A stretch of DNA of 64,000 bases from NCBI GenBank assembly GCA_029202545.1, contig CP119311.1, positions 4,960,001 to 5,024,000 on the forward strand. The letters are read 5' to 3'. Below are positions 1 to 8,574 of the stretch, in pieces; position 1 is the first letter of the stretch, and the number at the start of each line of letters is the position of its first letter. Both the position numbers and the translations under genes were made by a program. Below the pieces are notes generated by a model. The model made no database searches and was not told the origin of the DNA. It saw only the letters and a list, made by a program, of their open reading frames with translations. The DNA comes from Candidatus Pseudobacter hemicellulosilyticus. GTDB lineage: Bacteria; Bacteroidota; Bacteroidia; Chitinophagales; Chitinophagaceae.

Positions 1-774
1 CAGTACCAGCTGGAGCCCAATATCTTCAACAACTTCAAAGTGAAGAACGAAAGCTCCGTGGAGAATATCTGGGCCATTCCCTATGACGCCGATTTCTTCC
101 GCGGTTATTTCATTCCTTACCAGATGTCCTGGCATTATTCCCAGTATGTGGCCTTCGACGTACAGTTCAGCTCCTGGAACGGGCCCTGCGCCGTGCCCAG
201 TTTTGTCAAAGGCTTTGACCCGGATGATGCAAGGATTGGTTCTTTCCTGATTGGTCTTCAAACCAAACCCGATGGTACACCCATCTATATCCGGGATGGC
301 ATCACGCAACTCAACTACACAGTAGACATGGTCAATTACGCCAATGCCACTGAGAATGAGGGTGCGCGATTGTACAAATGGGAAGTAGAGAAGGGGGGAC
401 GAACCCATATGAACAACGACTTTGCCATCTTCCGTTATTCCGATGTGCTGCTCATGAAGGCCGAAGCCCTGCTGCGCACCAGCGCCGCCAATGAGCCGGA
501 AGCACGCACCCTGGTGAATGAAGTGCGGGACCGGAATTTCAGCCCGGCCAAACCACTGGCCAACCTGACGCTGGACCTGCTGCTGAAAGAAAGAGGATAT
601 GAATTTGTGTTTGAAGGCTGGCGCAGGAACGACCTGATCCGCTTTGATGCATTCAAAGGTACCTGGAGTTTCAAACCCAATGAGGATCCGGCCGACCGCC
701 ACACTTACCTGTTCCCCATTCCGCTGACCGTAATGGACAAGAACCCGCACCTGGATCAAAACGACGGTTATTAA
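1..774 (+). CDS. SusD/RagB-family nutrient-binding lipoprotein, C-terminal part (5' end outside window)
   Basis: The reading frame is open from base 1, so the start and the lipoprotein signal lie upstream of the window. SusD proteins are surface lipoproteins that bind glycan and cap a SusC TonB-dependent channel. The visible part has the family's C-terminal signature: FAIFRYSDVLLMKAEAL, a helical segment with NEVRDR, the ERGYEFVFEGWRRNDLIRF stretch, and a closing LFPIP...NPHLDQNDGY. The stop is followed within 50 bases by a glycosidase gene, so this is the tail of a polysaccharide-utilisation locus whose SusC is presumably just to the left. The family call is secure; the substrate is unknown. 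Confidence 0.93.
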   Translation, partial: QYQLEPNIFNNFKVKNESSVENIWAIPYDADFFRGYFIPYQMSWHYSQYVAFDVQFSSWNGPCAVPSFVKGFDPDDARIGSFLIGLQTKPDGTPIYIRDGITQLNYTVDMVNYANATENEGARLYKWEVEKGGRTHMNNDFAIFRYSDVLLMKAEALLRTSAANEPEARTLVNEVRDRNFSPAKPLANLTLDLLLKERGYEFVFEGWRRNDLIRFDAFKGTWSFKPNEDPADRHTYLFPIPLTVMDKNPHLDQNDGY

Positions 775-822
775 ACAGCAATGGCCAGTACCAGGCGCTA
801 CACATTTTTAAGCACCCAACCA

Positions 823-3800
823 ATGGATAGGATCTCAATCATCGGATTAATAGGCATGCTGCTGTTCTGGCCCTTTTTGACAAGGGGCCAGGACCCGCAT
901 ACCCTTTATTATGAAGGCAGGGCCGCTACCGCACTGGTGGGCGATGGCAAATTCATTGTGAAGACCGCACCGGAACATTTCAGGGCAGCCAAAGGCATTG
1001 CACTGGAAGGCAGGCTGCGGTTTGAACGCAACGGTGAATCACTGCTGCCTGCGCCTACATTCTGGAATACCAGTATGATCCCCGGTGGCGTTACCTATTC
1101 TATCCGTATTGGGAGGGACAGCCTGGAAGTAAGCTATGGCGTGCTGCCGGCCACCGGCTTTGCCATCGCCATCCGTACGCCGGCCGGCGTGCAGACAAGG
1201 CTGGACCTTGACCAATCTATTCCCCTGCATCGTACCGAAGCAAGGCTGGGCAAACAACAGACCGTTCTCTATACACAACAACCGGTGAGCGAAGGTTTTT
1301 CTTACCAGACCTTCCACCAGCAGCTGCAGGCCGCCAGCCGGCAGCCGCTGGTGCTGCGCTCGCCGGACACCACCCTGAATAAGGCGGTGGCGTTCTCCCA
1401 ATCACTGCTGGACCTCAGCTACAATGGCGAGCTGATGTTCTGTGAGCTGTTCCGCTGGCTGGATATCTGGGCCCGCGACCTGGGCTCGGGCCTGCTTCCC
1501 GGCGCATTGGTCTCCGGCCGGCCGGTAATGGCCCGGCAATCCCTGGTCTATGACCTCAACAGGTATGCGCTGATGCGGCCGGAAGACTGCAAGAATTCCA
1601 ATGATCCCTCGCAGGGCGGCACCGCCTCGGAAGTGGGCTGGACTGTCCGCTCGCTCTGGCTATACTACTACTATTCCGGCAACCTGGACACCCTGCGCAA
1701 AGACTATGCTGTCATGCGGCCCTGGGTGGAATTCTGGATCAACCGGGATTATGATGAGGATGGTCTCATTACGGACGTGACCGATTTCATGGACCATATG
1801 CTGATGATGTGCAGCACCAATGGGGTGCGCACCCTGGCCTCCAACGCCATGTATGCTTCCCTGCTCCAGTTTGCCGCCAAAGTGGAAGCGCAACTGGGCA
1901 ATCGTAAAGCGGCCGACAGGCTGCAGCGGCTGTACCGGAAAACAGTGGATGCCGTCAATACCGTGTACTGGAATGCCGACAAAGGTTATTTCAGCAATAT
2001 GACCTTATGGGACAGTATTGACCACCGCAGTTCCCAGGCCTCACAGGCCATGCTCCTGAAGATAGGCGCCACGGATGAACAGCGCACCCGCCGGACACTG
2101 GACTACCTGCAACAGGAGAACTGGACAAAATATGGGTCGGTCACCATTACGCCACGCATGAACCATGTGGACATGCAGAACGACCAGAACGTGAAAGTAT
2201 GGCCCTGGTGGAACCTCTGGGAAGCAGAAGCTCGGTTTGGGCACCAGGATGCAGCCGGCGGCTACCAGCTACTGCAGCTGGCCGCGGCCACTATTGAGGA
2301 CGAAAAATATCCCGGTTTCATTGAAGAAACACTGGACACCAATGGTGTCTCCATCGGCGGCAACGTATTTGTCACCGCTGCCGGCAACCTGCTGGATGTA
2401 GTGGTCAAGGACCTGCTGGGTATTGAAGTCATGCAGCCTGGCTGGAAAACAGTAAAAATTACACCGGCCGTACCGGCACAATGGACCAACTATTCCTGCA
2501 CTGTACCTACGCCCAATGGAACTATCAGTCTACAATATCAAAACAATCAACTGATCATTGACGTTACTGACCCATCCATACAAGAACTGCTTGTCCTGGA
2601 CCCGGCAGCTACCCGCGTCACCGGCGCCACCGCCCGGAAATGGAGCAAGCCTGCACCAACGGCTGAAACAAATTACCAACCGGTACCCAAGAAAACCATC
2701 AAACCTTTTACCGCCGGCAAAACTGCCATATTCTATGATCCGGCTTTTCACCAGCAATCCTCGGGTTTACACCTTCCTGCATTGAACCTGGAAGGATTAG
2801 GTAAACTGGCTAATAGCGGATACCGCACTGTAGTGATCACCGGCAACCAGCTGCCGCTGTATACCCCATCCGGTAAGCCGGTCAAAACAGCCATAGAGGA
2901 TTTTGTCCGTAAAGGCGGCACACTTGTATTCTATGGCGCCAGCACCAATGCCAAAAGTGAAGAGGACGGCGCTGGCATCCTGGGCGAACAAGGTGGCCTG
3001 GTAGACTGGTACCAATACCTGCCGGCAAGAGAAAAAATATTCCTGACCAACTGGACCTTCACACCTGATCCCCGCAATCTGTCAGCAGCCGAAGCAAACG
3101 GCCAATACAAATCTACCGTTGTATTACCTGCTGCTTATGCCGGTCAGGCCATTTACCTGGAACTGGGGCCCCTGGTAGGGCAGGACAGCGTGTTCATAAA
3201 CGGCCTGCCAGTGGCAGCTTACGCCGATATGGAGCCGCTGATCCAACAGCAATATCCCACCCGCACCAACTATTACGATACCCATCGCTATAAAATGCTC
3301 AGCCGGTACTATGTCCTCCAACCAGGCAGCAAGGCCTATGCAGCATTACGCTTCGGCCAGTCCAATTCAATTACTGTCCGCATTGTGCGGGATGGCATGG
3401 GTTGGGGCCTGCCGGAAAGCAATCAGCCCAATATCGGTATCATGACCAGCCGGCAGCAATGGCAGGCACTGGATGAAGCCCTGCCGGGCATAGGGCTCAG
3501 TCATCCCAAAAGAAAAGGTGTCAACTACTGGGGCAGTGAACAGTTCTTCAATGCCTGGAGTACTAAGAACGGGCTCTTTGGATTCAGCATCCAGGGGCAG
3601 GGCATTCAATTTCCGGAAGGGACCGCACTGTCCGGGTTAGCTACCAACAAGACCGCCCCGGAACTGCCCATACAAACAGCCTATACTGATTTTGCCCTGT
3701 TCAGGCCTTGGACCTTTGAAGCACTGGCCTATACCACTACCCATGAAAATTTACTCTATCCCGCCACAACAGAAAGGTATCCCTGTATAGCCCGCATTGT

Positions 3801-3900
3801 GAACACAGATACGCAGGGCGGTTACCTGCTGATAGCGCCGGCCATTGCACAGTCGCCGCTCGGAAAACAAGTTCTTCAACAGTTAAATATTCGCTTATGA
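823..3900 (+). CDS. Secreted six-hairpin glycosidase-like protein (about 1025 aa)
   Basis: This is a large exported enzyme, probably a glycoside hydrolase with an (alpha/alpha)6 barrel, related to alpha-L-rhamnosidase or debranching-enzyme types. I chose the ATG at 823 because it begins a good signal peptide (MDRISIIGLIGMLLFWPFLT). An ATG at 781 would add 14 polar residues. The N-terminal part looks like a beta-sandwich. The catalytic barrel follows, with an acidic DIWARDLGSG motif near residue 213, then DEDGLITDVTDFMDH and a late FIEETLDTNG. The last third (after about residue 620) is another beta-rich part, possibly with a carbohydrate-binding or glutaminase-like fold. The stop overlaps the next gene's start by 4 bases, so the two are translationally coupled. 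The exact GH family is not certain. Confidence 0.8.
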   Translation: MDRISIIGLIGMLLFWPFLTRGQDPHTLYYEGRAATALVGDGKFIVKTAPEHFRAAKGIALEGRLRFERNGESLLPAPTFWNTSMIPGGVTYSIRIGRDSLEVSYGVLPATGFAIAIRTPAGVQTRLDLDQSIPLHRTEARLGKQQTVLYTQQPVSEGFSYQTFHQQLQAASRQPLVLRSPDTTLNKAVAFSQSLLDLSYNGELMFCELFRWLDIWARDLGSGLLPGALVSGRPVMARQSLVYDLNRYALMRPEDCKNSNDPSQGGTASEVGWTVRSLWLYYYYSGNLDTLRKDYAVMRPWVEFWINRDYDEDGLITDVTDFMDHMLMMCSTNGVRTLASNAMYASLLQFAAKVEAQLGNRKAADRLQRLYRKTVDAVNTVYWNADKGYFSNMTLWDSIDHRSSQASQAMLLKIGATDEQRTRRTLDYLQQENWTKYGSVTITPRMNHVDMQNDQNVKVWPWWNLWEAEARFGHQDAAGGYQLLQLAAATIEDEKYPGFIEETLDTNGVSIGGNVFVTAAGNLLDVVVKDLLGIEVMQPGWKTVKITPAVPAQWTNYSCTVPTPNGTISLQYQNNQLIIDVTDPSIQELLVLDPAATRVTGATARKWSKPAPTAETNYQPVPKKTIKPFTAGKTAIFYDPAFHQQSSGLHLPALNLEGLGKLANSGYRTVVITGNQLPLYTPSGKPVKTAIEDFVRKGGTLVFYGASTNAKSEEDGAGILGEQGGLVDWYQYLPAREKIFLTNWTFTPDPRNLSAAEANGQYKSTVVLPAAYAGQAIYLELGPLVGQDSVFINGLPVAAYADMEPLIQQQYPTRTNYYDTHRYKMLSRYYVLQPGSKAYAALRFGQSNSITVRIVRDGMGWGLPESNQPNIGIMTSRQQWQALDEALPGIGLSHPKRKGVNYWGSEQFFNAWSTKNGLFGFSIQGQGIQFPEGTALSGLATNKTAPELPIQTAYTDFALFRPWTFEALAYTTTHENLLYPATTERYPCIARIVNTDTQGGYLLIAPAIAQSPLGKQVLQQLNIRL

Positions 3901-6065
3901 GGCCGTATCGCCATCCATTCATATGCACCATCATAGTACTGCTGCTGATAGGTCTTAGCAGTGCCGGCCAGCAACGCCAGGTAGATTACCGATATGCACC
4001 AGCCTGGCAGGCCAGCTGCATCAGCTTTCCTGATGATACCTGCAAAACGCTGGTTGGCCCGGAAGGACAGTTGTTATACCATTTCGGTGGCAAACGTTAT
4101 TTCCCTTATGCCAATGACCGCGGCTTCCGCACCGTCATCCACTTCCTGGCCGATGAAGCCGTACTATTCCAGCAGCAGCAATTACTGGATGCCCGCATCC
4201 CCATTGTACAAACTACTGCGCGTTTACAAGGTATGCCCGTGCAGCAGGAAGCCATCGCTATTGCGCAGCCTTTTACACAGCAGGGGACCAGCACGCAACA
4301 GGGAAACCGGGAAGACCTGCTGCTGACACGCATCAGCAATCCCGGCAACAGCACAAAAACCATTCAGCCCGTGGTGGTGATCAATACAGAATATGCCGTG
4401 CAGGTGCAGCAGCAAACCGTAACCATTACAGACAGCAATAAAGTCTATCGCCTCTATCTCGACAGACCAGTACAACGCGTTCGGCAAAACCTCACGGATT
4501 CCAGTTTCAAAACCATTATTGAGCTGGCGCCTGTAATCGTTCCTGCCGGCGACAGCATCGTGCTGGCAGCCCTTTATGACAACGGCAAGCCATCCCTGCT
4601 GGCACAGCAGTTCCAGGACCGTCCGTCCAGCTTCCTGCCAGCCCTGGAAACCGCCAGGACAGCCATGATCCAATACTGGCAGCACCAAACACCCATTCCT
4701 TATGATCATATTACCGTGCCTGACGTGGAGATCCAGCGGCTGCTGGACGCCTCGCTGCGTGGCATCTGGCAGGCCCGTGAGATCAAGAATGGCAAAGCCG
4801 CCTTCCAGGTAGGGCCTACCTGTTACCGCGGGCTCTGGATAGTAGACGGAGCCTTTCTGCTGGAAGCAGTGACCATGCTCAACAGGGGCAAGGAAGCAAG
4901 GGATGGGATAGATTATATGCTGTCCTTCCAGGAACCCGGCGGTCGCTTCGGGAAAATGAGCGCCGACTATTACAAAGAGAACGGTATTGTACTCTGGACC
5001 TGTGTCCGCCATGCATTGCTCACGCAGGATAAAGAGTGGCTGACCAGCAAATGGCCGCTGCTGCGCAAAACGGTGGACTATATCAAAGAACTGCGCAAAC
5101 AGACCCTGCAGAACAAGGATCCGCTGGACGACGGCCTGATACCAGCCGGTGAAATTGATGGGGGACTATGGGGCTCGGCAGACAAAGCAGAATACACGAA
5201 TGTTTACTGGAACCTGGCCGGCCTCAAAGCCATGATCCAGGCGGCAGAATGGCTGGGCATAAAAAAAGATGCGCGCGACTGGCAAAAAGAATACAGTGAT
5301 TTTTATGATCGCTTCCAGCAGGCTGCCCGTCGTGATCAGGCGCAGGACGTCCTGGGCAATACCTACCTGAACGTAGTGATGGACCCGGCCAAACGATCCC
5401 TGCCGCAGCGCGCCCAATGGGCTTTCTGCCAGGCCATTTATCCCGGCCAGGTATTTGATAAAAATGATCCCATTTCCCGCGGCACTATGCAGATGCTGCA
5501 GGGCACTTTGCAGGAAGGCATGGTCATTGGCACCGGCTGGCTGATTGACGGTATCTGGAATTATTTTGCCAGCTTCTATGGTCATGCCAGTCTCTGGCTC
5601 GGTGAAAAGCAGCAGGCCATTGAATCCCTTTATGCTTTCGCCAACCACGCTTCACCGTTATATGCCTGGCGCGAAGAACATACCCCGCGGGATCTCCAGG
5701 CAAAATATGTAGGCGATATGCCGCATAATTGGGGCAGCGCTGAATTTGTCCGGCTGGTGACCCACCTGCTGGCCCTGGACAGGGGCCGCGAGCTGCATCT
5801 TTTTGAAGGGCTGCCGGCAGAATGGCTGCAGGCCGGGATGACCACCCGATTCAACAATGTACATACTGTATTCGGGCCCCTGACCTTTACCCTCCAGGTG
5901 GACAGCACCGGCAAAACCGCACAGTTGCAGGTAGCGCCGCTGAAAGACAGCTCCTGCACCGGTATCTATGTGCATACCCTTCAATCTGGCAACAGCAACA
6001 CCGGTGTACCCATTAAACTGGATCCCCGCAAAACCAACACCCTGACCCTCACCATACCGGAATGA
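3897..6065 (+). CDS. Secreted six-hairpin glycosidase-like protein (722 aa)
   Basis: The start overlaps the stop of the upstream glycosidase (ATGA). Residues 1-23 are a signal peptide (TIIVLLLIGLSSAG core). The N-terminal ~250 residues are beta-rich. The rest is an alpha/alpha barrel with the acidic YRGLWIVDGAFLLEA motif near residue 310, a Trp- and Gly-rich GEIDGGLWGSADKAEYTN stretch near residue 420, and a closing beta domain (FNNVHTVFGPLTFTLQ). This pattern fits periplasmic or surface glycosidases of the six-hairpin superfamily. It probably acts with its neighbours on the glycan taken up by the upstream SusCD. The substrate is unknown; rhamnosidase, glucosidase and trehalase-like activities are all possible. 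Confidence 0.78.
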   Translation: MRPYRHPFICTIIVLLLIGLSSAGQQRQVDYRYAPAWQASCISFPDDTCKTLVGPEGQLLYHFGGKRYFPYANDRGFRTVIHFLADEAVLFQQQQLLDARIPIVQTTARLQGMPVQQEAIAIAQPFTQQGTSTQQGNREDLLLTRISNPGNSTKTIQPVVVINTEYAVQVQQQTVTITDSNKVYRLYLDRPVQRVRQNLTDSSFKTIIELAPVIVPAGDSIVLAALYDNGKPSLLAQQFQDRPSSFLPALETARTAMIQYWQHQTPIPYDHITVPDVEIQRLLDASLRGIWQAREIKNGKAAFQVGPTCYRGLWIVDGAFLLEAVTMLNRGKEARDGIDYMLSFQEPGGRFGKMSADYYKENGIVLWTCVRHALLTQDKEWLTSKWPLLRKTVDYIKELRKQTLQNKDPLDDGLIPAGEIDGGLWGSADKAEYTNVYWNLAGLKAMIQAAEWLGIKKDARDWQKEYSDFYDRFQQAARRDQAQDVLGNTYLNVVMDPAKRSLPQRAQWAFCQAIYPGQVFDKNDPISRGTMQMLQGTLQEGMVIGTGWLIDGIWNYFASFYGHASLWLGEKQQAIESLYAFANHASPLYAWREEHTPRDLQAKYVGDMPHNWGSAEFVRLVTHLLALDRGRELHLFEGLPAEWLQAGMTTRFNNVHTVFGPLTFTLQVDSTGKTAQLQVAPLKDSSCTGIYVHTLQSGNSNTGVPIKLDPRKTNTLTLTIPE

Positions 6066-6640
6066 CAGCACAAACTAACAATATGAAACCATCAACCATC
6101 AGTAATCCAACCCTGTTCCTCTCCGGCAACCTGTTGCAGGGCGAGGGCATTGAAAAGACTTACAGACGCCTGAAAGACCTGTCCGGCGTTTTCCAGGATA
6201 CCAACAGCTATGCCGCCATGGATCCCGATACCCTGGTGTATGAAGTGAGCAGCTTCCTGCCCGTACCGGAAGGCACACCCGGCGGACTGTATTTTGGCCT
6301 TACGCATATCCATCCTGGTAAGGTAGGACAGGAGTATTTCATGACCAAAGGACATTTCCATGCATTGATAGACCGTGCCGAATACTACTGGGGCATCCAG
6401 GGAGAAGGCGTGCTGATCCTCATGAATGAGAACAGGGAAGTATGGGCCGAAAGGATGTTCCCCGGCAGCCTGCATTTTATTCCCGGCAGGGTAGCGCACC
6501 GCGTGGCCAATACCGGTCAGCAGCTGCTGTCCTTTGGAGCGTCCTGGCCGGCTGATGCAGGCCACGATTATGAAGCTATCCGGCAGCATGGCTTTGCCCG
6601 CCGCCTGATGGAGAAAAATGGAATACCTGAACTTATTTAA
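6062..6640 (+). CDS. Cupin-type glucose-6-phosphate isomerase
   Basis: The protein matches the archaeal-type phosphoglucose isomerase family (cupin fold), which interconverts glucose 6-phosphate and fructose 6-phosphate with a bound metal. The metal-site motif is visible: HPGKVGQEYFMTKGHFH with His98 and His100, then Glu107 and His146 (numbering from the ATG at 6062). The length of 192 residues is normal for the family. The ATG overlaps the previous stop. A second ATG at 6083 is also possible and would remove 7 residues. No signal peptide is seen, so it is cytoplasmic. It sits directly before a ROK kinase and a second cupin isomerase-like gene, a sensible set for hexose released by the glycosidases. 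Confidence 0.88.
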   Translation: MTAQTNNMKPSTISNPTLFLSGNLLQGEGIEKTYRRLKDLSGVFQDTNSYAAMDPDTLVYEVSSFLPVPEGTPGGLYFGLTHIHPGKVGQEYFMTKGHFHALIDRAEYYWGIQGEGVLILMNENREVWAERMFPGSLHFIPGRVAHRVANTGQQLLSFGASWPADAGHDYEAIRQHGFARRLMEKNGIPELI

Positions 6641-6649
6641 ATCTGAAGC

Positions 6650-7615
6650 ATGTATAGGATAGGAATAGACCTGGGAGGAACCATCATCAAAGTAGGCCTG
6701 TTACAGGAGGGTGTAGTGGTCAGTACAAGGCTGGTCAATGCTTTTTCCGGCACAGGCATGGCCCGGACCCTGCCTTTTATTGAAGCAGCCATGGAAGAGC
6801 TGCTGGCAGGAGCGGGCGTCAGCCGGGAAGCAGTAGCCGGCATCGGCCTGGCCTTTCCCGGCCTCGTGAACCCGGAGACAAAGACCGTGATCTCTACCAA
6901 CCAGAAATATGACGACGCCCCTGATTTTGATTTTAACCACTGGGCGGCCAGTCGCTGGCAGGCGCCTTTCTGTATGGACAATGATGCGCGACTGGCTACA
7001 GTAGGGGAATGGCGCTATGGCGCAGCAAAGGGATACAACAATGTGGTGATGGTCACCATCGGCACCGGCATTGGCACCGGTGTGATCATTGACGGCAAAG
7101 TATTACACGGCGCGCATTTCCAGGCAGGCTCACTGGGCGGGCATTTTGTGGTGGACTACCGTTCCCGAAAATGCAGCTGCGGCAATATCGGTTGCGTGGA
7201 AGCCCTGGCCTCCTCGTATTTCCTGCCTGCTATCATCCGGGAGCATGAGAGCCTGTCGGCCGAATTCAAAGAGCGCGCCCGCCAGTTCGATTTCCGGCAG
7301 CTGTTCACCCTGGCCAACACGGGTGATCCCGAAGCCACGCTGCTGCGCAATGATTGCATGGATGTCTGGTCCGCAGCCCTGATCACTTATATCCACGCCT
7401 ATGATCCCAGCGTGATTGTGGTGGGCGGCGGCATCATGAACAGTGCCGATGTGATCCTTCCTTACCTGCGGGAGCGCGTTGGCCGGCTGGCCTGGTGTCC
7501 CTCAGGTTCCGTGGACATTGTGGCCTCGCAGTTGGGGGATCATGCCGCCCTGCTGGGTATTGATCACCGGTTAAACCAGGTTCCTGCCGTTCTTTCAAAA
7601 TCTGCCCGCACATGA
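6650..7615 (+). CDS. ROK-family sugar kinase (glucokinase-like)
   Basis: This is a cytoplasmic ATP-dependent hexose kinase of the ROK family. The phosphate-binding motif DLGGT is at residues 7-11. The likely catalytic aspartate is in MDNDAR (Asp112). A zinc-binding cluster follows, with His165 and CSCGNIGC (Cys175, Cys177, Cys182). There is no N-terminal helix-turn-helix, so it is an enzyme rather than a regulator. The length of 321 residues is typical. It starts 9 bases after the isomerase gene, and its stop overlaps the next start by 4 bases. The product would feed the flanking isomerases. Glucose is the most likely substrate from context; mannose, N-acylhexosamine or allulose cannot be excluded. 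Confidence 0.9.
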   Translation: MYRIGIDLGGTIIKVGLLQEGVVVSTRLVNAFSGTGMARTLPFIEAAMEELLAGAGVSREAVAGIGLAFPGLVNPETKTVISTNQKYDDAPDFDFNHWAASRWQAPFCMDNDARLATVGEWRYGAAKGYNNVVMVTIGTGIGTGVIIDGKVLHGAHFQAGSLGGHFVVDYRSRKCSCGNIGCVEALASSYFLPAIIREHESLSAEFKERARQFDFRQLFTLANTGDPEATLLRNDCMDVWSAALITYIHAYDPSVIVVGGGIMNSADVILPYLRERVGRLAWCPSGSVDIVASQLGDHAALLGIDHRLNQVPAVLSKSART

Positions 7616-8403
7616 AACAGTCACTGACATTTGATCCCGGATTCGCTATTCAACCCAGTACCCATCCTATGGGCTTTGTGTATGGCGATACTGTTTTTGG
7701 TCCCGAACCGGAATGCCGCAAGCTGGATGATATCCGCAAGAGCCTGCTGGACCCGCAGAGTGAAGGGCCGGATACCGTATACGCCATTGCCATGGATGTG
7801 GGTAAGAAAGAACACAAGGCCTTACTGGAAAAACTGCACCTGCTTTATGGCGTAGTGACCTATGCCGCCGGGAAAATAGGCCGGGAGCCGGTCCGCAGCC
7901 AGGGACATGTGCATAAGATCTCGCCGTTCAGCGGCTGGTCTACCCCCGAGGTCTACGAGATCTGGTCGGGCGAGGCCATCATCTATATGCAGGAGTATGA
8001 TGAGGACGATCCGGGGCGTTGCTTTGCCGTATATGCCGGCCCCGGTGAAGTGGTAATAGTCCCGCCCAACTGGGCGCATGCCACTATCAGCGCCAATGCT
8101 GCAGCACCGCTGACCTTTGGCGCCTGGTGCGACCGCGACTATGGCTTTGTCTACGATGGTATCCGCCGTCATAAAGGCATTGCCTGGTTCCCCGTATACA
8201 ATGCTGCGGGGGAACTGGACTGGGAAGCCAATCCCCATTACAAACCCTCCAGGCTGATCAGAAAAAGACCGGGAGATTACAGCCAGCTGGGTATAGTGCC
8301 GGGCACCCCTATCTACCGTAGCTTTGAAGCAAACCGGGAAACCTTTTTATATGTTCCCCAGCCGCAATTGAAAGCGGCCGCCTGGAAACAGTTTGTACCT
8401 TGA
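7612..8403 (+). CDS. Second cupin glucose-6-phosphate isomerase-like protein (263 aa)
   Basis: This is another cupin of the glucose-6-phosphate isomerase family, longer than the first (263 against 192 residues) and clearly diverged from it. The metal motif is recognisable as RSQGHVHK (His99, His101), followed by PEVYEIWSGEA (Glu113 or Glu116) and VPPNWAHATI (His156). An extra ~50 residues at each end distinguish it from classic members. The ATG overlaps the kinase stop. It may isomerise a different phosphosugar, or act on a free sugar epimer, alongside the upstream enzyme. The family call is good; the exact substrate is inferred. Confidence 0.8.
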   Translation: MKQSLTFDPGFAIQPSTHPMGFVYGDTVFGPEPECRKLDDIRKSLLDPQSEGPDTVYAIAMDVGKKEHKALLEKLHLLYGVVTYAAGKIGREPVRSQGHVHKISPFSGWSTPEVYEIWSGEAIIYMQEYDEDDPGRCFAVYAGPGEVVIVPPNWAHATISANAAAPLTFGAWCDRDYGFVYDGIRRHKGIAWFPVYNAAGELDWEANPHYKPSRLIRKRPGDYSQLGIVPGTPIYRSFEANRETFLYVPQPQLKAAAWKQFVP

Positions 8404-8511
8404 TGTAAAGACTACCGTGGCCCGCCTCCTGTGCGCAACCACAATGCCGTGTCCCTGCAGCCACCAGCAGGCAGCAGCTCAGGGGTATTGGCCGGAGGCT
8501 AACCAATAAAC

Positions 8512-8534
8512 GTCACTCGCCGGAGGCGAGCGAC
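8512..8534 (+). other. GC-rich hairpin between operon and lipoprotein gene
   Basis: GTC-a-CTCGCC, loop GGA, GGCGAG-c-GAC forms a stem of nine pairs with one internal mismatch. It lies 40 bases before the next ATG and has no T-run after it, so it is a poor intrinsic terminator. The 9-mer GCCGGAGGC at its centre also occurs at 8490-8498. It could be an attenuator or an RNA processing site. Confidence 0.35.
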
Positions 8535-8574
8535 TGGAGTAAACGCAAAGCATTTCAGCTATTTTTAAATTCTG

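Noticed and set aside
394..403. GGGACGAACC match inside the first SusD gene
   Set aside because: It is within well-conserved coding sequence (KGGRTHMNND) and lacks the TTTTT and CCAA flanks, so it is probably chance.
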